Source of the DNA: Takakia lepidozioides
Taxonomy: Eukaryota > Streptophyta > Takakiopsida > Takakiales > Takakiaceae
NCBI GenBank assembly: GCA_030704615.1
Contig: CM060731.1
Coordinates: 29,262,001-29,326,000 of the forward strand
DNA length: 64,000 nucleotides
Direction of reading: 5' to 3'
Below the pieces are notes generated by a model that was given only the letters and a program-made list of their open reading frames with translations, was not told the DNA's origin and made no database searches. Of this stretch, positions 11,990 to 22,175 are shown piece after piece. Within the stretch, counting starts at the first letter, position 1, and every line of letters starts with the position of its first letter. Position numbers and translations under genes: made by a program.

Positions 11990-13401
11990 TGTCGTTACCA
12001 AGTTCATTGTATGCAACTAAGTCGCCAGCATGATTTACACTGTAAATACCATCGACACTGATATCTCGAAGTTTTTTGACTAATTTGCCTTAAGGAAGTC
12101 TCATAAGCTCGGATCCTGGAATTTTCAAGATGGCTTGAATCCAGTTTTTTGTAAGCTTTGTAATCACATTCTCTCCTGTGTCAGTTGTAACAAACTACTT
12201 CCGGTTCTTCTTCAACATCAACGAATAACCGACAAAACTGACAATGACGACGATCATCCTTAGACTTTACGATGGATTGAGAAAGATGACTTTCTGGCAC
12301 ACCTCTTTGATGGGTCGCACGGTTGGAGATATCACATGTAAATTGCCTGACACTTGTTTCATTGAATCACCATAAAACAATTAACAAAACACATAATGTT
12401 TTGGAGTTTTAATGATTATACTTTGTGAATGAGTTTCAAAAACACTTACTTTGCGAACCATCGAGAAAGTAGTTCTCCGTGTATAAACATCGTGGATGAA
12501 AGTCAATCCATCGCGTGTTTTTTCGTCAAGAACTGGAATCACTACGATGGTTGTTGGTGTTGCGATGAATCTCAATGCACCCGATTTCGAACTTGAGATG
12601 TTCTTCAACAACACGGACGTCGGCGCACCAGTACTATATGTGTTAGCCAGGTTGTTGAATTGCAAGAAATATTCTGGATAGAAAGATACCTGTGTGCACA
12701 TTTACAAATTCAAATAAGAATTGATTTGACTACTATGATTTGATAACAACACCATCAATACAAATTCAAATATCATATGAAAAACAGCGAAGTTCATCAC
12801 TTACAATTCGTGTGTCGTCTTGTCCAGAACCATCTGCCACTTGCAGATCAAAAGTATTGCCGACGTTCCCAATAACTCCCACTACCACTACAGCTATAGA
12901 AGCCGTAGCCCATTTGTCTCTCGGAACCGTTTTCTCAAAATAGTGGCTAATCTTGTCCATACTTGACAAGTTTATAGTGATGGGTTTGGGCCCGACAACA
13001 GTAACAGTTATGGGAGACGACACAACGAGCATGTACAGACAATCACCATGTGCAAATTTGGACTTGGGCTTGACTGAAAAATTTTCTAGTCAGATATGAT
13101 TTTCCACTTGAAACTTGTGAGAATGTACATTGGCTAACAACTCTTCCAATGTCACAGTGATTGTGTTGAATCCATCATCATCAGTCAGATCACAATGTAA
13201 AAACATTGGCCGGCTTTCCGTAGTTCGATCAAAAGAACCGTACCGATTAATGACACGTCCTTCAAATGTGCCGCCTCGAAGATTGGGGCTCAAAGTATCA
13301 ATTGTCGTGATTATACATCCACCCTGTCTCTTCATTCTATTAAACATAAGCAGAAAAAATGAAACATAAGTTGTTAGATCCAACAAACAGTGTGCTAACA
13401 T
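11990..13401 (-). pseudogene. RPA-like single-stranded DNA-binding protein with introns
   Basis: Open blocks at 13401-13090, 13050-12805, 12689-12450 and 12346-12000 together resemble replication protein A OB folds: LSPNLRGGTFEGRVINR and FLHCDLTDDDG fit the RPA DNA-binding-domain pattern. A further block holds ASIAVVVVGVIGNVG, and a C-terminal CQFC could be part of a zinc ribbon. Spliceosomal introns are visible: 12690-12804 joins in phase with a GTAAGT donor and CACAG acceptor, and 12347-12449 also starts GTAAGT. The joint after the second intron is off by one base and stops follow, so the gene looks damaged. RPA-like genes are known companions of plant Helitrons and would coat ssDNA during rolling-circle replication. 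Confidence 0.5.
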
Positions 13402-13953
13402 GATATGTAGATAATGACATGTACCGTTTTTGTCTATGTAATCTTCAAGCTGGTATAATCCATAATGCAGTTACAACTTCAACAATCGATCTACTTGAAA
13501 AATTGTCTATGTTAACAAATGCAGATAGAAAAAACAAAACAAAATCATTAAAAAAGACTGACAACACACTGTGTATCGAATTTCACTCAAGAGTACAAAC
13601 AAAAATAATTGTACAGCTGTACAGTTAGAACCGTACATTTATAAACATACATACAAATATCACTGTATAGCTACACAATTACAACTGTACATTTATAAAC
13701 ATATGTACAATGAACAATCTCTTAAACAACAACGTTGTGGCTAAATCACTCCGTGTACTCTTCTTCGTTCATACAGTCTCCGTGAACGGCGCGGAAGGAT
13801 AGCAAAATCTGAACCTTGAGAATTCGCTGTAGCTACTGAATCAATTTTCGGACCTAAAACTCCGGAATAAATCAAACTTAAAATAAAGTCGTTCAGATCC
13901 TTGAACCGTACGTAGCGGGGAACTGGACGTTCACTGATATGGTAAAACGTGTG

Positions 13954-14451
13954 TCAATCGGCATTTCCGTCAATAGACACACCATCTCCATCAACCTCAA
14001 TGGATACATTACAGATACTACAATTTTTCTCTGAAATTAATAGGCTATCCGCATACGGTCGACAAACACTACAGGTTCCAACCAAGTAATCTATCTGCCA
14101 TCTAATATGTGCAGCTATGGATGATGTACGTGTTAAAGTCCCCAAATAAACATAAGGACATGCACAAGTATGAACATCATTCCTTTCCACATTCGGACAC
14201 GTGACTTGACAACCCTTTCTCAAATATTCGATCTCATGAGAATTAAGCAACTCTGTTGCGAACTCGATAAGTAACGAAAACTGGTTCTTGCATCTTCTCG
14301 GGTTGTTTATCTCGAGATAATAATGCATGTTACAGTAAAGTACCATCAGTTTTCGCAACAAGTCTACCAACTTTATCTTCATTTCAAAAACATGTGTGTT
14401 TTCTGTCATTCTCTCTAAACGATGCCGAGTTATTATGAAAACTGTCATCAC
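13954..14451 (-). CDS. Unrecognised Cys-rich ORF at the 5' side of the Helitron
   Basis: A 165-codon open frame from an ATG at 14451. It contains clustered cysteines: CQVTCPNVE, HTCACPYV, then GTCSVCRP and NCSICN near the C-terminus, which could bind zinc. It could be part of the RPA-like gene through an intron, or an independent protein; the sequence does not decide. No family is recognised. Confidence 0.4.
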   Translation of the reverse strand: MMTVFIITRHRLERMTENTHVFEMKIKLVDLLRKLMVLYCNMHYYLEINNPRRCKNQFSLLIEFATELLNSHEIEYLRKGCQVTCPNVERNDVHTCACPYVYLGTLTRTSSIAAHIRWQIDYLVGTCSVCRPYADSLLISEKNCSICNVSIEVDGDGVSIDGNAD

Positions 14452-14572
14452 ACGACCATCACATTTAATGACTCAGAAACTGTGGACCAAATCATTTATC
14501 AAATAAGTACTAGATCATACCAACTCGGGATCTCAACTCCGGTTGGGCTGGATCTCTAACATGCAGACGACC

Positions 14573-14598
14573 CTCGTTGTCTTACAATAGACAACGAG
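14573..14598. repeat. Perfect 10-bp hairpin beside the Helitron block
   Basis: CTCGTTGTCT, loop TACAAT, then AGACAACGAG. It lies about 120 bases beyond the outermost Helitron ORF on its 5' side. Terminal hairpins are a Helitron feature, but position and polarity do not prove that this marks an end. Confidence 0.5.
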
Positions 14599-15553
14599 TT
14601 ACAGTCCATAAAACTAAAAAAATCCAAGGTGGTCATCACTTACACACTTAGAGCGTGCAAACTAATAAACGAAAAAAAAACCAAATCATAACTTTCAAAA
14701 ATTCAAAAAAAAAAAACAAAGATCAAATGTACATACGGACTCAACAAACCTAGTAGAATGTCCGTAACAATGTTGTAATTGCCCTCTAGGTATAAAATCC
14801 TGGAGACAGGAAAACATTGAATGACAATGTTGCAATATAGACTACTCCACTTTTATCTTTTAAGTATGAACTGTTATTCTTAAAATTATAGTAGATTTCA
14901 CACTTAGAATTTATAATTAAACCAGGCTTGGACAGTTTGAACTTAAACTTAATTGTGGTGCAAATTATCCCAACAACACACAAACTGCTAGACCTTGGAA
15001 TAATTCTGTTGAGCAGGATTATGCCCACACGATGGAAATTATGCGATAGCTTTAATGTAAGTCCAATTCTCAGTTCACAGACGCACGATGACTCTAAACC
15101 CAAATACATTAATATTTTCCTTGGCAACCATGTTTACAAAGGCTGCATAGCTACCAAGTTACTGACTTATGCAGTGGAATGTGTTGTGTTACCTACTTGA
15201 TCTCCGTTAGTAAGCTCGCCCCAATACACTCCCAAAGCCTCCTTCTCTGAGCTTATTGTCGTAGTTGAAGTTTTTTGTGGCTGTGTGTAGCTTTGTCTAT
15301 GAAAATATGTGCCATGTGCTGCTTATCTTCCTTTCGGCTAGCCTACACACAAGACCACATGTGCATAGTTCCATGTTCACTTAGTGAAAAGTAAGAGGTT
15401 TCAGGTTAGAAGATTGTGGCAGAGATCAGACTTAAGAGTTTTAATAAATCACTACATGATCCTTTTTGGAGAGGGACTGATACTGCACTAAACATGAAAA
15501 AGATCAAGCAATTATGTGCACATCCACTCCCAATCATTGCCCGTTGCTCTACT
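14599..15553. other. Region between the Helitron and PPR copy A, nothing recognised
   Basis: About 950 bases with A-runs near 14670-14720 and no convincing gene. The right terminus of the Helitron may be in the first part. Confidence 0.3.
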
Positions 15554-18325
15554 TGTGCTATGGAAGGAAATCAACACATGATCCTGTTGACATATAGCAG
15601 GGAAGTTTAAGGGAACTTTGAGATGTATTAGGTGTGTTTGAATGGCAAGGTTTATTCAACTTAAAGTTCTGATTCATGCAGGATGGCAGGGTTGAATCAG
15701 GCACAGTTTTTTGACCTCCGCCATGACCACTGCTCAGAAGACCAAGAAAGGGAGTCCACAAAAACTCTTCTGGCGTTTGGGGGAATGTGGGCACACTATG
15801 CAGAGCAGGACAACTAAAAGAGGCACTGCATATATTGAACCAAGAAGGAAGTTCGGCATACTCCAATACTTACGTTTGTCTCTTGCAGGAGTGCATGAAG
15901 ATCAAGGGCCTAGCAGAGGGGAAGCAGGTGCATGCCCATATTACACAAAGTGGATTCAAGCCAAATATATGTCTACTCAACACACTCGTTAACATGTATG
16001 CCAAGTGCAGCAGTATGGTGGATGCACGCCGAGTGTTTGACAAAATGCCTGAACGGGATGTGTTTACTTGGACTATAATGGTGGCAGCATATTCCACGCA
16101 TGGGGTTGGGAGGGAGGCCTTAGAGATCTACGAGCAAATGATACAAGAAGGAGTGACACCCAACAAGGTCACATTCACTTGTTCTCAATGGCTGTGCCAG
16201 ACTGGTAGCCCTAGAAAAGGGCAAAGAGGTCCATGGTGACATTGTCGACGCTGGAATTGCAACAGATGTTATTTTGGAGACTGCCCTTGTTAACATGTAT
16301 GCCAAGTGTGGGGGTGTAAGCAATGCACGTCAAGTCTTTGACAGGATGGCTGAACGAATGTGGTCTCATGGAACGCAATGACTGCTGCAGCATATGCTCA
16401 GCATGGGTGTGGTAGGGAGGCTTTCGAGACCTACGAGCAGATGATACGGGAAGGGGTGACTCCGGATGGGGTCACATTCATTTGCATTCTCAATGCATGT
16501 GCCAGCCTAGCAGCCTTGGAAAAGGGAATAAAGATTCATGGTAATATCATTAAAGCTGGAATAGTGCCTGATATCATACTGGAGACTGCCTTTGTTAACA
16601 TGTATGCAAAGTGTGGTAGCATAAAGGATACACGTCGAGCCTTTGACAGGATGGCTGAACGAAATGAAGTCTCATGGAATGCGATGTGTGCAGGATACGT
16701 CCATCATGGGTGTGGTAGGGAGGCTTTAGAGACTTATAGACAATTGATACAGGAAGGTGTGACGCCTGACAGGGTCACTTTCATTTGTGCTCTGAAGGCA
16801 TGTGGCTGCTTGAGAGCGCTGGAAAAGGGCATAGAGGTCCATGGTGACATCATTAAAGCTGGAAACGCATCAGATATTATCCTTGAGAATACCCTTATAG
16901 ACATGTATGCCAAATGTGGGAGCATTAAGGATGCGCGGCAGGTGTTCGACGATATGGCTAAGCGAGATTTGGTTTCATGGAATGCAATGAGCGCAGGATA
17001 TGCTCAACATGGGTGTGGTAGGGAGGCTTTCGAAATCTATGAGCAGATGATCTTGGAAGGGGTGCTGCCCAACAGGATTTCATTCATTTGCGTTCTCAAG
17101 GCATGTGCTAGCCTGGCAGCCCTGGAAAAGGGCAAAGAGGTCCAAGCTAACATCATCAAAGCTAGAATGGTACCACATATAATTCTGGAGACTGCCCTCA
17201 CTGACATGTATGCCAAATGCGGGAGCATGAAGGATGCACGACAAATGTTTGACAGTATGGCTCAACGAAATTTGGTGTCATGGAATGTGATGATCGCAGG
17301 ATATGCTCAGCATGGGTGTGGTATAGAAGCCCTGCAACTTTTTCAAAAAATGCAAGAGGAAGGCTTGAAGCCAGATGGTATCACCTTTATATGTCTTCTC
17401 TCCGCATGTTGCCACATGGGTCTAGTGGATGAAGGCTGTCACTACTTTGATTCTATGAGTCAAGATCATGGCCTCACTCCTACACTGGAGCATTTTGGCT
17501 GCATGGTGGACCTTCTTGGCCGTGGAGGGCGATTGGACAAGGCAGAGCACTTGATTGACATAATGCCCATTCAACCACATGCTCCAGTCTGGGGGGCCCT
17601 ACTTGGTGCCTGCAGAATTCATGGGAATGTAGAGGTGGCAGAACGAGCGGCAAAATGCCTTCTCAAGTTTCATCCACAGGACATTGCAACTTATGTGCTA
17701 TTGTCAAACATCTATGCTGCAGCTAGCAGGTGGGACGACACTGCAAAGGTTAGGAAAATGATGAAGGACATAGGTGTTAGACAGCAGCCAGGTCACTGTT
17801 ACATAGAGATTGACAACCACCAGAATACATTCATTGTAGATGGCAAATCACACCCACAAGTTAAGGAAATCCATGCTGAGCTGAAAACACTGTCTGAGCG
17901 GATGAAGGAGGTGGGGTATGTGCCTGATACGCGCTTTGTATTGCATAATGTGGAGGAGGACCAAAAGGAGTTCTGTCTTGGCCACCACATTGAGAAACTG
18001 GCCATTGCTTTTGGGCTAATTAGCACTGCACCTGGGGTACCTGTCCGCATCATCAAGAATCTCCGAGTGTGTGGCGACTGCCACACGGCCACCAAGTTTA
18101 TCTCGAAGATTGTTGGGCGAGCAATTATTGTACGGGATGCCAACCGCTTTCACCACTTTGAAGATGGGGTTTGCTCTTGTGGAGATTACTGGTGAAACCA
18201 TGATGAGAAAATGTGCATCAGTTCAACTGGGAGGACGTGAAGGTCATAATTTGTTCTTGTTTTTTGAAAACGAAGAGCAAAGTCGAAAGAAAAAACTTGT
18301 GAGTTGGAGACCTCTGCTCCGATAT
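15554..18325. repeat. Inverted segmental duplication, copy A
   Basis: This segment is nearly identical to the reverse complement of about 33196-35580. Similarity starts at TGTGCTATGGAAGG (15554) and fades near 18300-18325, just past the PPR stop codon. Copy A is ~420 bases longer because copy B lost an internal piece. The copies are about 15 kb apart and enclose SPF30 and CCMH. Confidence 0.9.
15727..18195 (+). pseudogene. PPR-DYW organelle RNA-editing factor, copy A, frame-disrupted
   Basis: Intronless PLS-class PPR protein. The PPR tract spans about 15830-17600, with triplets bearing MYAKCG, FDRMAERN and VSWNAM landmarks. The E domain spans about 17560-17880 and the DYW domain about 17880-18195. 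Deaminase-like zinc ligands HIEKLA and CGDCH are present, and the protein ends in CSCGDYW. Compared with copy B, two bases are missing near 16181 and one near 16357. The frame is therefore lost to a TGA at 16237-16239 and regained at about 16360. The N-terminus is also unclear: an upstream ATG (about 15682) is in a different frame and copy A lacks 8 bases there. Family members bind organellar transcripts and convert C to U. The 3' 611 codons from 16360 are intact, but the whole is likely non-functional. Confidence 0.85.
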
Positions 18326-20487
18326 GGTGTGTTACTATTTCAGCAAAAATTTGACCGAACTGATTAAAAAACAAGGTTTCATATACATCAAGAAGTACAG
18401 TAAAATTGTGAAGTACTAGGATAGAATTGTGTGCTACACTTTCTTGCTGGAACCAATTGTACAGAGAGATTAGGGGGAAGTCTCAGTCCAAAAAGCATAG
18501 TGTACATCAATAAGAAAGAAAATTACAGACTCAGTCAAAGGGGGAGGGAGACAGAGAAAGCATGTAGGAGTTGAGAAAAGTACCTCAAGGCCGCACAGTG
18601 CTTCATAAACAGTCACTGCCTGCAACCAGTCCTCAACCAGTCATATGCTAATCAGCAGCTTAAGTAAACTCCCTTCCTCTCCGACTCTGTCTTTATGAAC
18701 CCTGAGCAGCTTTGAGTTGTTCTTTGGATAGTATGGAGCTTATACTGTTTGCTTATGTGGCTCTACTTTGTTAGCCTACTTGTGTCTCTTGGTCTCCTCC
18801 GATGTAACATATCTCTTTCTTTCTGTCACCTCTCTCAGACGATAGCAAGAGTGTAAGATTCGTCGCCACCATATTGTAGTTGCACATCATTTACACATTG
18901 GTAGAGAAAATATCACTGATAGGTTCCTTCTATTGAGGCTAAATGTGGCATTTGAAGCAACAAGGCAAGCCCGAAATTAGTCAGGTAATGAACTAGCGAG
19001 CCCAAAATCAGCATTCAAATCTTAAAAATGTCCAGTACGAGATAAAGACCAAATCTTTCGATAAATCTTCTCAATGGAACAGATAAACTTCACCACCTAG
19101 CTCCACTTTGGCTTCCTTGAGCCAAGGCGTTTCATAGAACACACCGACATAACAAAACCACTCAACGTATATAAAACCAATACACTGACATTTCTAACCA
19201 GTCAGAAACACGCATGCAGACAGAAGTCTTAAATATGACTGTCCATTTGGGCTCTGCAGTAAATCATCTTTGCAGCCTAGTGGAGCTGCAAGGAATCCCT
19301 GGGAAATCAGTCAAAAGCAATTGTGGTGAATTCTTAAATCAACACCTATCAGCTGATTACATTAGTTCAGTGGGTGATGAGGCATATGTAGCAAAGTGAA
19401 CTATGATCATGCTTAAGGGAAGAGTAAGGATCAGAAAGAAATGCTGCACTTTTGGGTCGATTGGCCTTATCTAAAATTTCAACGACTTTAGGACAATGCC
19501 GCAGAAGTACAAATAACTGAATTGAAAAAAACTACAATGAACTGCCTGATCTCAAATACGCAAAATTAAGTACCACAAAACATTTCAGTTCAACTGGGAT
19601 TTGGTATTAAACAGACGAAGAGATCAATATGACGGCTAGTAAGGACTAATTGAAACAACAGTTGAATTCAAACACACTCCAACACACACTTGAAAGTTGT
19701 TGATAATGCATATAGGTGTTTCAAGCGGTATGCTCATCAATAAAAAAGCAATGGCTACCTTTTCACAGTGGTGTCTAAGAGAGATATCATTTTGTTGTTG
19801 TCCACATCATGTGATACAAAGCGACTGTCAGACATGAACTGGTCTCGTTCCGCATCAATAATCTGTTCACGCTTACAATTTGCTCACGCTTGGGGGAATC
19901 TGCTCACGGGTTCTGCTCACGCCTTTGCTGCCCTCGCGTCAACTTCCTACAATCCTGAAGCTCACACCTTCACACTTGCGTGCCGGTTTGTATATCTCTC
20001 ATCCTTCACCAAAACAGTGTACATGAGGTCAAAAGAATCAGGATGTATGTGTGTTTAAGTGTTCAATTCTAGAAATAAGGGCTGGGCAAATTTCTATGTC
20101 ATCATAAATATACTTCTAGACTGTGACTCATGTAATGATGATGTATTAGAGTGTAATTTGAAATTGTCCCGATCTAAAAGTGAAGGAACAAGTGGGCCTA
20201 TTGCCGTGGACACAAACTCCACTGCAACGGCGCAATCTTCTCTCTATCGAACCGAGGCCAGACAAATTCCATGACGACAATGTGGCACGAATGTGCGATG
20301 AAAAACTATCGGATGAATGTATCTATGATGAACGTAAAAGGGAATGGATGAACATTGGATGAACGTTGGATGAGTGTCGGATGAAAAATTGCCCAGATGA
20401 GTGAACCATGGATGACTGCAACAACATGTGTACATGGATCCATGGGTTGTTGAGTTTAAATAAGTGTATTTTAATTTGGCGGAAGCT
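18326..20487. other. Intergenic region with a motif cluster near 19.87 kb
   Basis: No gene is recognised. At 19868-19922 the motif GCTCACG or a close variant occurs four times. At 20270-20400 the motif GGATGAA recurs irregularly. Both have inverted counterparts to the right of the satellite array, so this may be the left arm of a transposon. Confidence 0.4.
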
Positions 20488-22057
20488 TAATTCTAGCCCA
20501 GAAGACCAGCCAGATCAAGCTGGCGTCAACGCCACCTTCATCTGGCACATTCAGAGGGGAAAAAACAAAAAATAATAAAAATACTATTTTTTGTTTTTTG
20601 TGTTTTGGAAAACTTGCAAATGAACCCAACCCCTGCTTTGCAAGCAAAAGACCTGGCGTTTACCCAGCATGGATTTCTGGTCACCTGGAAGAAGGACATG
20701 ACATTGAATCATGCAATTTGTAGATGCCATTCACCCCAAATAGCACTCCAGAAGACTAGCCAGATTAAGGTGTCGTTGATGGCAGCTTAATCTGGCACAT
20801 TCGGGGAAAAAAATAATAATAATAATAATAATAATATTTTATTATTATTTATTGAAAACTTGCAAATGTACCCAGCCCTTGCTTTGCAACAAAAGACTTG
20901 ACATTTACCCAGCATGGATTTTTGGTCACCTGGAAGAAGGACATGACAACGAATCATAAGCCGAGTAATTTGTAGATGCCATTCACCCCAAATAGCACAC
21001 CAAAAGACCAGCTAGATTAAGGTGTCGTTGACGACACCTTAATCTGGCACATTCGGGGAAAATAATAATAATAATAATAATAATAATTTATTATTCATTT
21101 TTTGAAAACTTGCAAATGAACTCAGCCCTGGCTTTGCAACAAAAGATCTGGCATTTACCCAGCATGGATTTTTGGTCACCTGGAAGAAGGACATGACAAC
21201 GAATCGTAAGCCGAGTAATTTGTAGATGCCATTCACCCCAAATAGCACACCAAAAGACCAGCTAGATTAAGGCGACACCTTAATCTGGCACATTCGGGGA
21301 AAAAAAAAAGATAAAAAATAAATAAATACATATTATTATTATTATTTTGGAAAACTTGCAAATGAACCCAACCCCTGCTTTGCAATCAAAAGAGTTGGCA
21401 TTTACCCAACATGGATTTCTGGTCACATGTAAGAATGACATGACAACATCATAAGTTATATAGTCCGAGCAATTTGTAGATGTCATTTACCCCAAATAGC
21501 ACACCCAAAGACCAGCTTAATCTGGCACATTCGGGAAAAAATAAAATAAAACAAAATTATATATATATATATATATTGGAAAACTTGCAAATGAACCCAA
21601 CCCCTGCTTTGCAAGCAAAAGACCGTTTACCCAGCATGGATTTCTGGTCACATAGAAGAAGGACATGACAATGAATCATAAGTTATATGGTCCGAGCAAT
21701 TTGTAGATGCCATTCACCCCAAATAACACACCAAAAGACCAGCCATATTAAGGTGTCGTTGACGACACCTTAATCTGCACATTTGGGAAAAAATAAAAAA
21801 TAAAATAAAATAAAAAATAAAAAATGGAAAACTTGCAAATGAACCCAACCCCTGCTTTGCAAGCAAAAGACCTAGCATTTACCCAACATGGATTTCTAGT
21901 CACATGGAAGAATGACATGACAACGAATCATAAGTTATGTGGTCCGAGCAATTTGTAGATGTCATTCACTCCAAATAACACACCAGAAGACTAGCCAGAT
22001 TAAGGTAGATTAAGGTGTCATCAACGACACCTTAATCTGGCATATTTGGGAAAAAAT

Positions 22058-22088
<31 letters not shown>

Positions 22089-22175
22089 CTTGCAAATGAA
22101 CCCAACCCTTGCTTTGCAAGCAAAAGACCTGACGTTTACCCATCATGGATTTTTGGTCACATGAAAGAAGGACAT
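20488..22175. repeat. Satellite array: about seven units of ~250 bp, each with an inner palindrome
   Basis: The phrase AAAACTTGCAAATG recurs at about 20608, 20854, 21103, 21349, 21575, 21824 and 22088, spaced roughly 230-260 bases. Each unit also carries CAGCATGGATTT and a hairpin. The perfect form, AAGGTGTCGTTGACGACACC, is at about 21021-21045 and 21747-21770; other units have decayed or shortened hairpins. AT-rich microsatellites (AAT/ATT or AT) of variable length separate the units. No protein is implied; a peptide-like open frame across units is a by-product of repetition. Confidence 0.9.

Larger units (their letters stand above)
5264..14451 (-). mobile_element. Decayed Helentron/Helitron2-type rolling-circle transposon
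   Basis: A ~9.2-kb AT-rich block whose recognisable genes all read on the minus strand. In order from its 5' side: a Cys-rich ORF and an RPA-like ssDNA-binding protein, an OTU-like protease, a three-repeat SANT/Myb-like protein, then Rep (HUH), a Pif1-like helicase and an AP-type endonuclease. An endonuclease fused behind the helicase is the hallmark of Helentrons (Helitron2). RPA and OTU companions are known from plant and animal Helitrons. Many frameshifts and a mutated Walker A show that the autonomous machinery is dead. The exact ends were not found; the limits given are those of recognisable coding sequence. The AT-rich composition contrasts with flanking DNA, as expected for an inserted element. 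Confidence 0.8.

Noticed and set aside
20488-22175. Satellite array as a CRISPR-like array, or its repeated peptide frame as a gene
   Set aside because: Units are ~250 bp without spacer/repeat structure, the genome is eukaryotic, and the frame is broken by microsatellites. Repetition alone makes it look coding.
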